Positions 1 through 8,342 of a DNA stretch of 37,642 bases are shown here, one piece after another. Each line of letters starts with the position of its first letter. Positions within the stretch are counted from its first letter, which is position 1. A model generated the notes under the pieces. It searched no databases, was not told the DNA's origin, and worked only from the letters and a program-made list of their open reading frames with translations. This stretch comes from Oscillochloris sp. (lineage in GTDB: Bacteria; Chloroflexota; Chloroflexia; Chloroflexales; Chloroflexaceae). Where the stretch lies: positions 1 to 37,642 of the forward strand of contig JAAUQO010000032.1 of assembly GCA_012032775.1 (NCBI GenBank). The letters are read 5' to 3'. Made by a program: the position numbers and the translations under genes.

Positions 1-1
1 T

Positions 2-982
2 CGTACCGTCCGCATCGATATTCCCTATGTCACGCGGCTGCGTGATGAGCAGCGGATCTATGAGCGCGATTTTAATCGCAAGAAGGTTCGGGTTCATATC
101 GCCCCGCATACCCTTGAGGTAGCCGCGATGTGGGCCGTGCTCACTCGGCTCGAAGATCCCAAAAAGCCCAACCTTACGCTGCTGCAGAAGTTGAAGCTGT
201 ATAACGGCAAGAGCCTGCCCGGCTTCACCGAGGATAATATCAAGGAATTGCGCAAAGAGTCGATCCGCGAGGGGATGGAAGGGATCTCGGCCCGCTATAT
301 CCAGGACAAGATCTCGAATGCGCTGGTTACCAATCAGGAAGAGGGTTATATCAATCCCTTCATGGTGATCAATGAATTGGAGAGCGGCCTGAAGAACCAC
401 GCCTTGATCAGTTCGGAAGACGATCGCAAACGCTATCGCGATCTGCTGTCTACGGTGCGCGAAGAGTACACCGAGATTGTGAAGAACGAGGTTCAGCGCG
501 CGATCTCCGCCGATGAAGAGGCGATCAAGCGGCTCTGCGGCAACTATATCGATAATATCAAGGCCTATACCCAGCGCGAGAAGGTGCGCAATCGCTATAC
601 CGGCCAGTACGAGGAACCCGATGAGCGGCTGATGCGTTCGATCGAGGAGAAGATCGATATTCCCGAGTCGCGCAAGGACGATTTCCGCCGCGAGATTATG
701 AACTACATCGGCGCTCTGGCGATCGAAGGTAAGACCTTTGATTATCGCACTAATGAGCGGCTGCATAAGGCGCTTGAACTCAAGCTGTTCGAGGATCAAA
801 AGGATAGTATTAAGCTCACGTCGCTCGTCTCGCGGGTGATCGACAAGGATACCCAGGAGAAGATCGATGTGGTTAAAGCGCGCTTGATCCGCGACTTCGG
901 CTACAACGAGCAGTCGGCCACCGATGTGCTGAACTACGTCGCCTCGATCTTCGCCCGTGGCGATACGCGGGGAAGTTATTAG
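2..982 (+). CDS. prkA: PrkA family serine protein kinase, C-terminal part (5' truncated)
   Basis: The reading frame is open from base 2, so the gene begins outside the window; about 326 C-terminal residues are present. The visible part starts with a charged helical stretch and the segment [20 protein letters not shown], which matches the end of the PrkA AAA-like domain, followed by the PrkA C-terminal domain. PrkA (YeaG in E. coli) is a cytoplasmic Ser/Thr kinase tied to starvation, stress or sporulation. The Walker motifs lie upstream and cannot be checked. The next two genes are yeaH and spoVR, the usual partners, which strongly supports the call. Confidence 0.93.
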   Translation, partial: RTVRIDIPYVTRLRDEQRIYERDFNRKKVRVHIAPHTLEVAAMWAVLTRLEDPKKPNLTLLQKLKLYNGKSLPGFTEDNIKELRKESIREGMEGISARYIQDKISNALVTNQEEGYINPFMVINELESGLKNHALISSEDDRKRYRDLLSTVREEYTEIVKNEVQRAISADEEAIKRLCGNYIDNIKAYTQREKVRNRYTGQYEEPDERLMRSIEEKIDIPESRKDDFRREIMNYIGALAIEGKTFDYRTNERLHKALELKLFEDQKDSIKLTSLVSRVIDKDTQEKIDVVKARLIRDFGYNEQSATDVLNYVASIFARGDTRGSY

Positions 983-996
983 CGATGAGGTTTGAC

Positions 997-1037
997 GGAT
1001 GAGGGATGCGGCCCCGCTCGGGTTCATCCCCTCATCC
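997..1037. repeat. Word-repeat hairpin between prkA and yeaH
   Basis: GGATGAGGGATG (997-1008) pairs with CATCCCCTCATCC (1025-1037), giving a 12-bp stem with one bulged C and a GC-rich loop. The unit GATGAGG also occurs just upstream at 984-990. There is no T-tract, so an mRNA processing or stability hairpin, or a repeat remnant, is likelier than a terminator within this presumed operon. Confidence 0.6.
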
Positions 1038-1063
1038 TTCATCTCTTATCCTTCCATATACCT

Positions 1064-2173
1064 ATGTCAATGAAACGTGTTGATCGCGACCTCGGCCGGT
1101 TTCGGCAGATTGTGCGCGGCAAAATCAAGAAAGATCTGCGCAAATATATGTCGCAGGGTGAGATGATCGGGCGCCAGGGAAAGCGCTTTGTCAGTATCCC
1201 TGTGCCGCAAATCGATATTCCTCAGTTTCGCTATGGCGCTAAGCAGGGCGGCGGTGTCGGGCAGGGTGAGGGCGATGTCGGCGATCCAATCGGTCAGGGC
1301 GACGGTCAGCCCGGCCAGGGTCAGGCCGGGGGTGAGCCCGGTCAGCACGTCCTTGAAGTCGATGTCACCCTTGATGAACTTGCCGCGATTCTCGGCGAAG
1401 AACTTCAGTTGCCCAATATTCAACCCAAGGGCCGGAAGAATATTGTCAGCGAAAAGGATAAGTATTCCGGTATCCGGCGTACCGGCCCGAATTCGCTGCG
1501 CCACTTCAAACGCACCTATCGCGAAGCTCTGCGTCGCCAGGTGGCCTCCGGTGAGTACAACCCGATCGATCCGGTGATCGTTCCCATTCGCGACGATATG
1601 CGCTTTCGTTCCTGGAAGGAGACGATGCTGCCGGAGTCGAATGCGGTGATCATCTATATGATGGATGTTTCCGGTTCGATGGGTACCGAGCAGAAGGAAT
1701 TGGTGCGGATTACCGCCTTCTGGATCGAGACCTGGCTGCGTTCGCAGTATAAATCGATCGATATTCGCTATATCGTACATGATGCAGCCGCGAAAGAAGT
1801 CGATCAGGAGACGTTTTATCATATCCGCGAGGGCGGCGGCACAAAGATCTCGTCGGCCTATAAGCTCTGCAATCGGATGATCGACGAGCGCTATCCCTCG
1901 GCTGAGTGGAATATTTACCCCTTCCACTTCTCCGACGGCGATAATTGGGGCGGCGGTGATACACGTGAGTGTATCGAATTGCTCAAGAACCAACTGATGA
2001 CCAAAGTCAATCTGTTCTGCTATGGTCAGGTGCGATCGCTTTATGGTTCCGGCCGCTTTGCCCACGATCTGGAAGAATATCTCGGCTCCGATGAGCGGAT
2101 CGTGATTTCGGAGATCGCCGAGCGTGATGATATCTACGACTCGATTAAAGATTTTCTTGGCAAAGGGAAGTGA
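1064..2173 (+). CDS. yeaH: DUF444 / YeaH-YhbH family protein with von Willebrand A domain
   Basis: The protein has 369 residues from ATG 1064; the frame is open further upstream, but that part reads through the word-repeat spacer and is unlikely to be translated. The N-terminus ([20 protein letters not shown]) is typical of the family. A Gly/Gln-rich low-complexity linker spans roughly residues 59-93. A C-terminal vWA-like domain carries a MIDAS signature, DVSGSMG, near residue 200, and a later [11 protein letters not shown] segment. YeaH/YhbH proteins are co-expressed with PrkA/YeaG; the biochemical role is unresolved, and metal-dependent protein binding is inferred from the MIDAS motif. No good Shine-Dalgarno sequence is seen, and a second in-frame ATG at 1070 is possible. 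Confidence 0.92.
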   Translation: MSMKRVDRDLGRFRQIVRGKIKKDLRKYMSQGEMIGRQGKRFVSIPVPQIDIPQFRYGAKQGGGVGQGEGDVGDPIGQGDGQPGQGQAGGEPGQHVLEVDVTLDELAAILGEELQLPNIQPKGRKNIVSEKDKYSGIRRTGPNSLRHFKRTYREALRRQVASGEYNPIDPVIVPIRDDMRFRSWKETMLPESNAVIIYMMDVSGSMGTEQKELVRITAFWIETWLRSQYKSIDIRYIVHDAAAKEVDQETFYHIREGGGTKISSAYKLCNRMIDERYPSAEWNIYPFHFSDGDNWGGGDTRECIELLKNQLMTKVNLFCYGQVRSLYGSGRFAHDLEEYLGSDERIVISEIAERDDIYDSIKDFLGKGK

Positions 2174-2233
2174 TATGTACGTGTTGGAAGGGACTGAGTA
2201 CGCTTAGTCCTTTCCAACGCGCACCACTGTTCT

Positions 2234-3729
2234 ATGAAAAATACGCGCATTCCTCCGCATCTTGATGCGCCCGCGAAGAGATCGAACAGATCGCCCGCGA
2301 TTACGGCCTCGATTTCTTTCCGATTATCTACGAAGTCCTCGATTATCGGACGCTTTATGAAACCGCCGCCTTCGGCGGCTTTCCGACCCGCTACCCCCAT
2401 TGGCGTTTCGGCATGGACTTCGATCAGTTGATGAAGGGCCACGTCTGGCAGGGTTCCACTATCTACGAGATGGTGATTAATACCAATCCGTCGTATGCCT
2501 ACCTGCTCGAAGGCAACGAAGACGTTACTCAGAAGATGGTGATGGCCCATGTTACCGGCCACGTCGATTTCTTTAAGCACAATATGTGGTTTGCCCACAC
2601 GAACCGCAAGATGCTCGACGCAATGGCCAATCACTCCACGCGTATTCAGCGGATTGTCGATCGGATCGGCTACGACATTGTCGAGGATTTTATCGATACC
2701 TGTCTGTCGCTGGAAAATCTGATCGATTATCACGCACCCTATATTCGCCGCCATGAAGCCCATACTCATCGCCCGATCGTCGGCGAAGATGAGCCGATCA
2801 CCGTCGAGGGTTTGCCGGTTGAGCGCGATTATATGCGCGATTATATCAACCCGCCCGAATACCTCGAATCCGAGCGCCGTAAACTTGAGGAAGAGCGCGC
2901 CAAGCAGCGCCGCTTCCCCGAAAATCCCCAGCGCGATATCTTACTCTTTCTGATGAGTTACGCGCCCCTGGATCGCTGGCAGCATACCGTTCTCGAAATC
3001 ATTCGCGACGAAGCCTACTATTTTGCGCCCCAGGGAATGACGAAGATCTTGAATGAAGGTTGGGCCTCATACTGGCACTCGACGATTATGACCCAGAAGG
3101 TCGCCTCGGCGGCTGAGATTATCTCCTTCGCCGACCTGCATTCAGGTGTGGTGGCGACAGGATCCGGCCGGCTGAATCCGTACAAGATCGGCCTTGAGTT
3201 GCTGCGTGATATTGAGGAGCGCTGGAATAAAGGCCGCTTCGGCAAAGAATACGACGAATGCGACGATATTGCCGCCAAACGAGTCTGGGATCGTGAATTG
3301 GGTCTTGGCCGTCAGAAGATCTTCGAGGTGCGTAAACTATACAACGACGTAACCTTTATCGACGAGTTCCTGACGCCCGAATTCGTGATCGAGCACAAAC
3401 TCTTTACCTTCCGCTACAACCGCGACACCGACGTTTATGAGATCGCCTCGCGCGAGTTCAAGGAGATCAAAGAGAAATTGCTCTTCCGGCTCACCAACTT
3501 CGGCCAGCCGGTGATCATGGTGCAGGACGGCAATTACAATAATCGCGGCGAGATGTATCTGCTCCATCGCCACGAAGGCGTTGATCTTAAGATGGACTAC
3601 GCTCGTGATACGATGCGTAACCTCTACAAGATCTGGTCGCGTCCGATCCATCTCGAAACTGTTATTGACGATAAAAAACGCCTGCTCTCCTTCGACGGCA
3701 GCGATTTCACCGAACGCCGGATCGACTGA
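2234..3729 (+). CDS. spoVR: SpoVR family protein (one-base frameshift near residue 12)
   Basis: The N-terminal codons from ATG 2234 ([12 protein letters not shown]) run in one frame. The rest, starting [17 protein letters not shown] at 2272, runs in another. Joining them requires one additional base near 2267-2272; GCGCCCGC read as GCGGCCCGC gives a smooth LDAAREEIEQ. The repaired product is about 498 residues, normal for SpoVR/YcgB. Downstream motifs such as [30 protein letters not shown], a [11 protein letters not shown] segment and NEGWASYWH are characteristic. The frame of the main part has a TGA at 2263 and no ATG/GTG/TTG until ATG 2413, so an intact alternative start would remove about 60 conserved residues. 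The gene follows yeaH by 60 bases, completing the prkA-yeaH-spoVR trio. Confidence 0.9.
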
Positions 3730-3732
3730 TTC

Positions 3733-3784
3733 GGAATGCAGTATGTAGAATGTAGAATTGTTCACATTCTGCATGCTGCATTTC
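3733..3784. repeat. Imperfect inverted repeat of GAATGCAG words between spoVR and prmC
   Basis: A 21-nt left arm (3733-3753) pairs with a right arm (3764-3784) at 18 of 21 positions, and two of the three mismatches are C/T differences that would still form G-U pairs in RNA. Word units are GAATGCAG and TAGAATGT. The prmC start lies 7 bases beyond the right arm. No T-tract follows. Confidence 0.65.
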
Positions 3785-3790
3785 TGCATT

Positions 3791-4639
3791 ATGAATGTTG
3801 CATCACTTCTCAAATCCGCTGTTGATCGCCTGTCCTCAATCAGTACCACTCCGCGCCTCGATGCCGAATTGCTGCTTGCGCACGTACTCGCCTGGCCGCG
3901 GGCGCGCTTGCTCGCCGAGCGTGACTATCAGCCCGACTCCGCTGCCCAGGCGGCCTTTGCCCGCGCGGTTGAACGGCGGGCATCGTTGGAGCCGGTCGCG
4001 TATATCGTCGGCAAGCGTGAGTTTTACGGCCTGGAGCTTGTGGTTGATAGGCGGGTTCTGGTGCCGCGCCCCGAGACGGAACTACTAGTTGAGTTGGCAA
4101 TCGCCGAAGCGCGCCGCTTTCAGCATGCATCCGGCCACTTATTACGGATCGCCGACATCGGCACCGGCAGCGGCGCAGTCGCAATAGCGATCGCCAGACA
4201 TCTGCCGCAGGCACGGATCTACGCCGTTGATCTCTCGCTGGATGCACTTGCGGTGGCGACATTGAACGTCCGGCAGCACAATCTGCACGATCGCGTGAGC
4301 CTGCTTCATGGCGATTTGCTGAAACCACTACCCGAACCGGTCGATCTGCTGGTGAGTAATCCGCCATATACCGTGTTGGCCGAGGTTGAACCGAATGTCC
4401 GCGCTCACGAGCCGTGGCTGGCGCTTGAGGGTGGCCCTGACGGAGCCGCAATCTACCGGCGCTTGCTGAGTAGTATCACAAGCGCACTGCGCTCGCAGGG
4501 CGGAATAGTGCTGGAGATTGGATCCTGGCAAGCAGAACTGGTTTCCGGGCTGATACAGGCGGCGCTGCCTGCAGCCCAGATCACGGTGTACCAGGACCTG
4601 GCGGGGCGTGATCGTGTGGTGGTCGCCCGCCAATCGTAA
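3791..4639 (+). CDS. prmC: Peptide chain release factor N5-glutamine methyltransferase
   Basis: This is a cytoplasmic SAM-dependent enzyme that methylates the Gln of the GGQ motif in release factors RF1/RF2. It has 282 residues from ATG 3791. The N-terminal helical domain (LDAELLLAHVL, PVAYIVGKREFYGLEL, VPRPETELLVE) precedes the Rossmann methyltransferase domain, with SAM motif DIGTGSGAVAIAIA near residues 121-134 and catalytic NPPY near residue 189. An open frame reaches back to 3758, but that part would be translated from the repeat spacer (MFTFCMLHF), so the start at 3791 is preferred. No prfA lies next to it, unlike many genomes. Confidence 0.95.
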   Translation: MNVASLLKSAVDRLSSISTTPRLDAELLLAHVLAWPRARLLAERDYQPDSAAQAAFARAVERRASLEPVAYIVGKREFYGLELVVDRRVLVPRPETELLVELAIAEARRFQHASGHLLRIADIGTGSGAVAIAIARHLPQARIYAVDLSLDALAVATLNVRQHNLHDRVSLLHGDLLKPLPEPVDLLVSNPPYTVLAEVEPNVRAHEPWLALEGGPDGAAIYRRLLSSITSALRSQGGIVLEIGSWQAELVSGLIQAALPAAQITVYQDLAGRDRVVVARQS

Positions 4640-4702
4640 CGGTAAAGCCGCAATCAGGGCGGCTGTCGAAGCCGAGCTGCATACCGGGCAGCGCATTGGC
4701 AA

Positions 4703-4721
4703 TCGTACAAGCTTGGTACGA
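4703..4721. promoter_or_regulatory. Candidate operator: TCGTAC-N7-GTACGA dyad
   Basis: Perfect 6-bp half-sites TCGTAC and GTACGA are separated by AAGCTTG. The dyad is followed 5 bases later by TATAGT (4727-4732), within the 186-base gap before the coiled-coil gene. A second copy of TTCTATAGT occurs at 4792-4800. The spacing to a convincing -35 box is poor, so a promoter assignment is tentative. Confidence 0.3.
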
Positions 4722-4825
4722 CTTTCTATAGTATAACACACCGGTGTAATCCAGCTGTCATCCCCAGTCGTAGACCACGCCGATGCCTCCGTTCTATAGT
4801 TTGGAACGAGAACATGGAGGCATCT

Positions 4826-5464
4826 ATGACCGCTCTTTTCGTCGCCCTTGGCATTGCCGTTATTACATTATTAGCCCTGTTGCTCTGGTTTGTGCCGCAT
4901 TTGTTGCACCAGCAAGCGCAACGCAGTGCAGCCGAGTCGGCGCAGTTGCGTGATATGCTGCTTGATATGCTTAATGAGCAAGAGGCGGTAACGTTGCGCC
5001 AACACCAGCTTAGCACCTCGATCGCCCATTTGCAGAATCAATTGGAGCATATGGTCGGCAATAGCCAGAACACACGTCAGGGTGAGCCGGTGGTCGAGCC
5101 GGTGGCCGTCCAACAATTGGAAGAGCGCATTGTTGCGTTGCAAGAGCAGATTCAAAGCTGGGTCGAGCTGCGCGGACACGTCCAGCGTGATGTTCAAATC
5201 AACGAAAACGAGAGTTGGGCTAATTTGCTCGGCCTGTTAGCGGCAATTCAGGATCGCGTCGGCCAGTTATCGGTCGAGCGTACCAATACCGGCGTCAACT
5301 TGCATGCGCGTGTATTGTTGGAAGAATTGGAACAGGAGATGCAGCAACTTCGCGGCATCTCGGAAGATATCGCGACGTTGCAATGGCGATTGCGTCGCTC
5401 GCTGCACGAGCGCGAGTCGAATATCTCGCTGCTCCGCGCCGGTAGCCAGGGTGGCGCGCGCTAG
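4826..5464 (+). CDS. Membrane-anchored coiled-coil protein of unknown function
   Basis: I do not recognise a named family. The start at ATG 4826 is chosen because GGAGG (4816-4820) sits 5 bases upstream; an in-frame ATG at 4814 overlaps that ribosome site. The product of 212 residues has one N-terminal hydrophobic helix (ALFVALGIAVITLLALLLWF) and is then almost wholly charged and Gln/Glu/Leu-rich with heptad character, consistent with an elongated coiled coil (QLEERIVALQEQIQ, LEELEQEMQQLRGI). It ends in a short basic tail. The topology suggests a single-pass anchor with a helical rod; the rod's side of the membrane is uncertain. A cell-envelope or division-scaffold role would be guesswork. 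It stands alone between prmC and a hydrolase. Confidence 0.75.
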   Translation: MTALFVALGIAVITLLALLLWFVPHLLHQQAQRSAAESAQLRDMLLDMLNEQEAVTLRQHQLSTSIAHLQNQLEHMVGNSQNTRQGEPVVEPVAVQQLEERIVALQEQIQSWVELRGHVQRDVQINENESWANLLGLLAAIQDRVGQLSVERTNTGVNLHARVLLEELEQEMQQLRGISEDIATLQWRLRRSLHERESNISLLRAGSQGGAR

Positions 5465-5598
5465 ATCAGGACTATTGTTTTGCGAATCTGTTACAAAGGT
5501 GCGTTATCATAGATACAGGCACAAAGTCGGCAATTTTGTGAGATCAGCCACTTGAATAACTATTGCGCCTGCCTATCAGAAAGAATCGGCACGTTAGT

Positions 5599-6363
5599 AT
5601 GAGCATCGTTGTTATCGACAATCAAGTCGTTCACTACGAGGTCTTCGGCCGAGGTCGTCCGGTGCTGTTTCTGCACGGCTGGCTCGGCAGCTGGCGTTAT
5701 TGGTTCCCGACGATGGAAGTTGTGGCTGAGAACTTTCGCACCTACTCGTTTGATTTTTGGGGCTTCGGTGACTCGCGGCGCAAGGTGACGCAGGAGAGTA
5801 TTCAGAATTACTCCGATCAGGTGATTCGCTTCCTTGATGAGCTGGGTATCGACCGGGTGCCACTGGTTGGGCATTCGATGGGTGGCATGGTTGCCCTGAA
5901 AACAGCGATCAATTACCCCGATCGGATCTCGCGTGTGGCGACGGTTGGCGCGCCTATTGACGGCGACTCGCTCTCGTGGTTGCTCAAGTTGACCGATCGG
6001 CCGATTTTTGCCGATGCCTTCGCTCGGTTACCCTGGTTGCGCCGCCAGTTGTTCCGCTTTTTCCTCGGTGAAACCGCCGACCCGGCCGTGAATGAAGTGA
6101 TCGATGACAGTATCAAGTCGAGTGCACTTTCGTTGCGGCGCGCAGTAAGCTCGATGTGGCGCACCGATCTGCGCCCCGAGTTACCGCGTCTGCGCGTACC
6201 GGCCTTGATTGTCCACGGTGGTCGCGATGATATTGTGCATCCCAACCAGGCCGATCTTTTTGACCACGTTGGGGCGGCGGAAGTGGTGATGATGCCTCGT
6301 AGCCGTCACTTCCCCTTTCTTGATGAAGCGGAGCTTTTCAACGAGGTGCTGCTGCGTTTTTGA
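5599..6363 (+). CDS. Alpha/beta-hydrolase fold protein
   Basis: The product has 254 residues from ATG 5599; an in-frame TTG at 5563 would add 12 non-conserved residues. It shows the full fold signature: HGWLGSWRYW oxyanion region near residue 26, nucleophile elbow GHSMGG with Ser93, acid in GGRDDIVHP near residue 209, and catalytic His in RSRHFPF near residue 236. This places it among the single-domain esterases/lipases and C-C bond hydrolases of the abhydrolase_1 group; the substrate cannot be told from sequence. The gene is followed by a strong hairpin terminator at 6464. Confidence 0.88.
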   Translation: MSIVVIDNQVVHYEVFGRGRPVLFLHGWLGSWRYWFPTMEVVAENFRTYSFDFWGFGDSRRKVTQESIQNYSDQVIRFLDELGIDRVPLVGHSMGGMVALKTAINYPDRISRVATVGAPIDGDSLSWLLKLTDRPIFADAFARLPWLRRQLFRFFLGETADPAVNEVIDDSIKSSALSLRRAVSSMWRTDLRPELPRLRVPALIVHGGRDDIVHPNQADLFDHVGAAEVVMMPRSRHFPFLDEAELFNEVLLRF

Positions 6364-6463
6364 GAGCGCAGTCTCCTGCTGACCCACCACCGCCGGGAAC
6401 CATGCCGCATCTGATCCGCGAGCGCCAACCAGTGTTGTAGGCGGGGTGAAAGATACCGTCTTT

Positions 6464-6508
6464 AAGGGCGAAGGACTTGCTATGCAAATCCTTCGCCCTT
6501 ATGTTTTT
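6464..6508 (+). terminator. Rho-independent terminator after the hydrolase gene
   Basis: A perfect 12-bp stem, AAGGGCGAAGGA with TCCTTCGCCCTT, encloses a second 4-bp stem TTGC/GCAA with a TAT loop, and is followed by TTTTT at 6504-6508. The same AAGGGCGAAG core recurs in the hairpin at 25640. Confidence 0.85.
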
Positions 6509-6548
6509 ACTTGCCCCTCGATCCCCCTGCCGTGCTGCGATCGTCCTG

Positions 6549-6557
6549 TGCTACAAT
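6549..6557 (+). promoter_or_regulatory. Extended -10 promoter for ccmA (near-leaderless)
   Basis: TGC-TACAAT is an extended -10 element. A start point about 7 bases downstream would fall at about 6564, only 3 bases before the ccmA ATG at 6567, and no Shine-Dalgarno sequence precedes that ATG. No clear -35 box. Confidence 0.5.
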
Positions 6558-6566
6558 CGCAGCACG

Positions 6567-7184
6567 ATGATCACCCTGACGCTTGAAGATGTTGCGGCAA
6601 CCTACGGTGATCGCCCCGTACTCAGTGGGGTCGATCTGACTCTGCACGGCGGTGAGGTACTGGTGGTGAGCGGCCCGAACGGCAGCGGCAAAAGTACCTT
6701 GCTGCGGCTGATGGCCGGACTCCAATCGGTTGTCGGCGGGCGAATTACGTACCGCTACGGCGAGAGCACGTTTGCCCCGCGTGAAGCTCAGGCCTTGATC
6801 GGCTGGGTCGCACCGGATCTGATGCTTTATCGCGAGTTGACGGCCCGCGAGAATCTGCGTTTCTTCGCATCAGTCCGCCGAATCACCCTTACGGATGAAG
6901 CGATCGATCAACTGCTTGCCGAGGTGGGCCTGGCGCAGCGCGGCGATGATCTGCTGGCGGCGTACTCATCGGGGATGGCCCAACGGCTGCGCTATGCCTA
7001 CGCGCTATTGCACCGTCCGCCGGTGTTGTTGTTGGATGAACCGACATTGACCCTGGATGCGCGCGGGGCGGCAGTGGTTGATCAGGTGATCACCGCACAA
7101 CGACGCCGAGGAATTGTAGTGCTTGCCACCAATGATCCGCGTGAGTTACGCTATGGCGATCTGATTTTGCGATTGGGCGATTAA
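6567..7184 (+). CDS. ccmA: Heme exporter ATP-binding protein CcmA
   Basis: ABC ATPase of the CcmABCD complex, which uses ATP to release holo-CcmE from CcmC during cytochrome c maturation. The 205-residue protein contains Walker A GPNGSGKST (residues 36-44), a Q-loop region, signature YSSGMAQRLRYA, Walker B VLLLDEP and the compact single-domain length of CcmA. ATG 6567 is preferred over the upstream in-frame start at 6477 because family homology begins at MITLTLEDVAATYG and the upstream part covers a terminator. The last codons (GLGD-like end) merge into the GATTGGGCGATT word repeat. ccmB follows after 34 bases. Confidence 0.93.
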   Translation: MITLTLEDVAATYGDRPVLSGVDLTLHGGEVLVVSGPNGSGKSTLLRLMAGLQSVVGGRITYRYGESTFAPREAQALIGWVAPDLMLYRELTARENLRFFASVRRITLTDEAIDQLLAEVGLAQRGDDLLAAYSSGMAQRLRYAYALLHRPPVLLLDEPTLTLDARGAAVVDQVITAQRRRGIVVLATNDPRELRYGDLILRLGD

Positions 7185-7216
7185 AGGATTGGGCGATTGC
7201 GGGATTGCAGGTTGAA
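7172..7216. repeat. GATTGGGCGATT word-repeat spacer between ccmA and ccmB
   Basis: The spacer is built from near-copies of GGATTGGGCGATT and GGGATTGC. The left copy encodes the last residues of CcmA including its TAA stop. The ccmB start lies in TTATGCAGAATGCAC, which carries the GCAGAATGC word seen in other spacers of this window. Confidence 0.5.
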
Positions 7217-7218
7217 TT

Positions 7219-7968
7219 ATGCAGAATGCACGTAGCGACAAAGCACAAAAGAAGCAGCATGATCTCCCGGTCGCGCAATCGCTCCATGATCTGTTGGCGG
7301 CGGCCTGGGCCGTGTTGGCGAAGGATATTCGCAGCGAACTGCGCACCCGCTACGCGCTGAATGCTATGGTGTTGTTTGCCGCATCGACGGCGATGATGGT
7401 GAGTATCGGCACGACATTTATCGGCTTGCGACGTACCGAAGAGGCGCTGCAAATCCAATCGTCGTTGCTCTGGGTGGCACTGCTCTTTGCCGCGATCACC
7501 GGCCTCTCACGGGGGTTTGTGCAGGAAGAGGAAGCACGAACCATGGCGGCATTACGCCTGGCTGCGCCGCCGCTGGCGGTTTTCTTAGGGAAATTCTTTT
7601 TTAATCTGGCACTTTTATTGCTGCTCGGCGGTGTGACGAGTGTGCTCTTCGTGGTGCTGGTGCGCATTGAGATCGGGAGTCCGTTGGCGTTTGCGGCACT
7701 ACTTGCCGCCGGCGGCATTTGCCTGGCGTCGGCAACAACTATTCTCGCCGCGATCATTGCGCGGGCGAGTTTCAAAAGCGCGATCTTTGCCGTATTGGCG
7801 TTTCCACTGCTGGTGCCGCCACTGATTATCGCCATTCAGGCAACCGCCCTTGCGCTCGACAATAGCGGCTTTGTCGCCGTGGTGCCTGCGCTGCGCTTCC
7901 TGCTGTCGTACGCCGTAGCAACCTTTGTTGCCTCGCTGCTGCTGTTTCGCTTCGTATGGGAAGCCTGA
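7219..7968 (+). CDS. ccmB: Heme exporter membrane protein CcmB
   Basis: Polytopic inner-membrane subunit of the CcmABCD complex. The 249-residue protein has six hydrophobic segments and the family features WAVLAKDIRSELRTRYA at the N-terminus, a GLSRGFVQEEEARTM cytoplasmic segment and a C-terminal YAVATFVASLLLFRFVWE helix. It is about 20-25 residues longer than most CcmB proteins owing to a polar N-terminal extension (MQNARSDKAQKKQHD) whose first codons come from the spacer repeat; a start nearer residue 22 is conceivable, but no ATG is available there. It pairs with CcmA, 34 bases upstream. Confidence 0.92.
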   Translation: MQNARSDKAQKKQHDLPVAQSLHDLLAAAWAVLAKDIRSELRTRYALNAMVLFAASTAMMVSIGTTFIGLRRTEEALQIQSSLLWVALLFAAITGLSRGFVQEEEARTMAALRLAAPPLAVFLGKFFFNLALLLLLGGVTSVLFVVLVRIEIGSPLAFAALLAAGGICLASATTILAAIIARASFKSAIFAVLAFPLLVPPLIIAIQATALALDNSGFVAVVPALRFLLSYAVATFVASLLLFRFVWEA

Positions 7969-8157
7969 CGATCCACAACCAGAATTTTATCTTATTCTCA
8001 TAGCCCGCTGATCTTATCGGTCAGCGGTGGAGATTGCCGGTTGCCGGGTCGAAGATAAGGCATTGGGAAGGGCTAATGGCATGTTGCATTTCGCGGTCTG
8101 CCTTGGGTATTGGAATGTGGGGCCGGGAAGGATTTCCCGTGACGCAGCGGCACTTCA

Positions 8158-8166
8158 TGCTACAAT
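8158..8166 (+). promoter_or_regulatory. Extended -10 element upstream of ccmC
   Basis: TGC-TACAAT matches the extended -10 word repeated elsewhere in this window (6549, 15496, 27824). It is about 180 bases ahead of the ccmC start. Confidence 0.4.
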
Positions 8167-8271
8167 GTTGAGCGAGATTATCAAATAAAGCAAGCCGGAT
8201 GTCCCTCCTCGGCCTTGTTGCCGCCCTACCACCGGTTGTGTGATACGAACCCCGGCCTGTATGTTTTACTG

Positions 8272-8301
8272 TTGTACACCAAAACCATCCTATAGTATGA
8301 T
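8272..8301 (+). promoter_or_regulatory. Sigma-70-like promoter of the ccmCDEF operon
   Basis: TTGTAC (8272-8277), an 18-base spacer and TATGAT (8296-8301). The expected start site near 8308 leaves a leader of about 35 bases before ccmC. Confidence 0.55.
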
Positions 8302-8342
8302 ATGTCATATCAACGCCTCTGCTGGGGCCTGGAAAGGGATGC

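Larger units (their letters stand above)
7969..8342. other. 374-base gap between ccmB and ccmC with two promoters and small hairpins
   Basis: No supportable gene. It holds a hairpin CCGCTGA/TCAGCGG (8005-8011 with 8021-8027), a hairpin CGGGAA-GGAT-TTCCCG (8124-8139), an extended -10 TGCTACAAT (8158-8166) and a sigma-70-like promoter at 8272-8301. If transcription starts after 8166, ccmC would have an untranslated leader of about 170 bases. Confidence 0.55.

Noticed and set aside
1067..2065. Long minus-strand open frame opposite yeaH
   Set aside because: Shadow of the DUF444 gene; composition is His/Arg/Gly-rich with no family features or ribosome site.
4713..4737. Promoter TTGGTA...TATAAC upstream of the coiled-coil gene
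   Set aside because: Spacer of only 13 bases; too short for a sigma-70 promoter.
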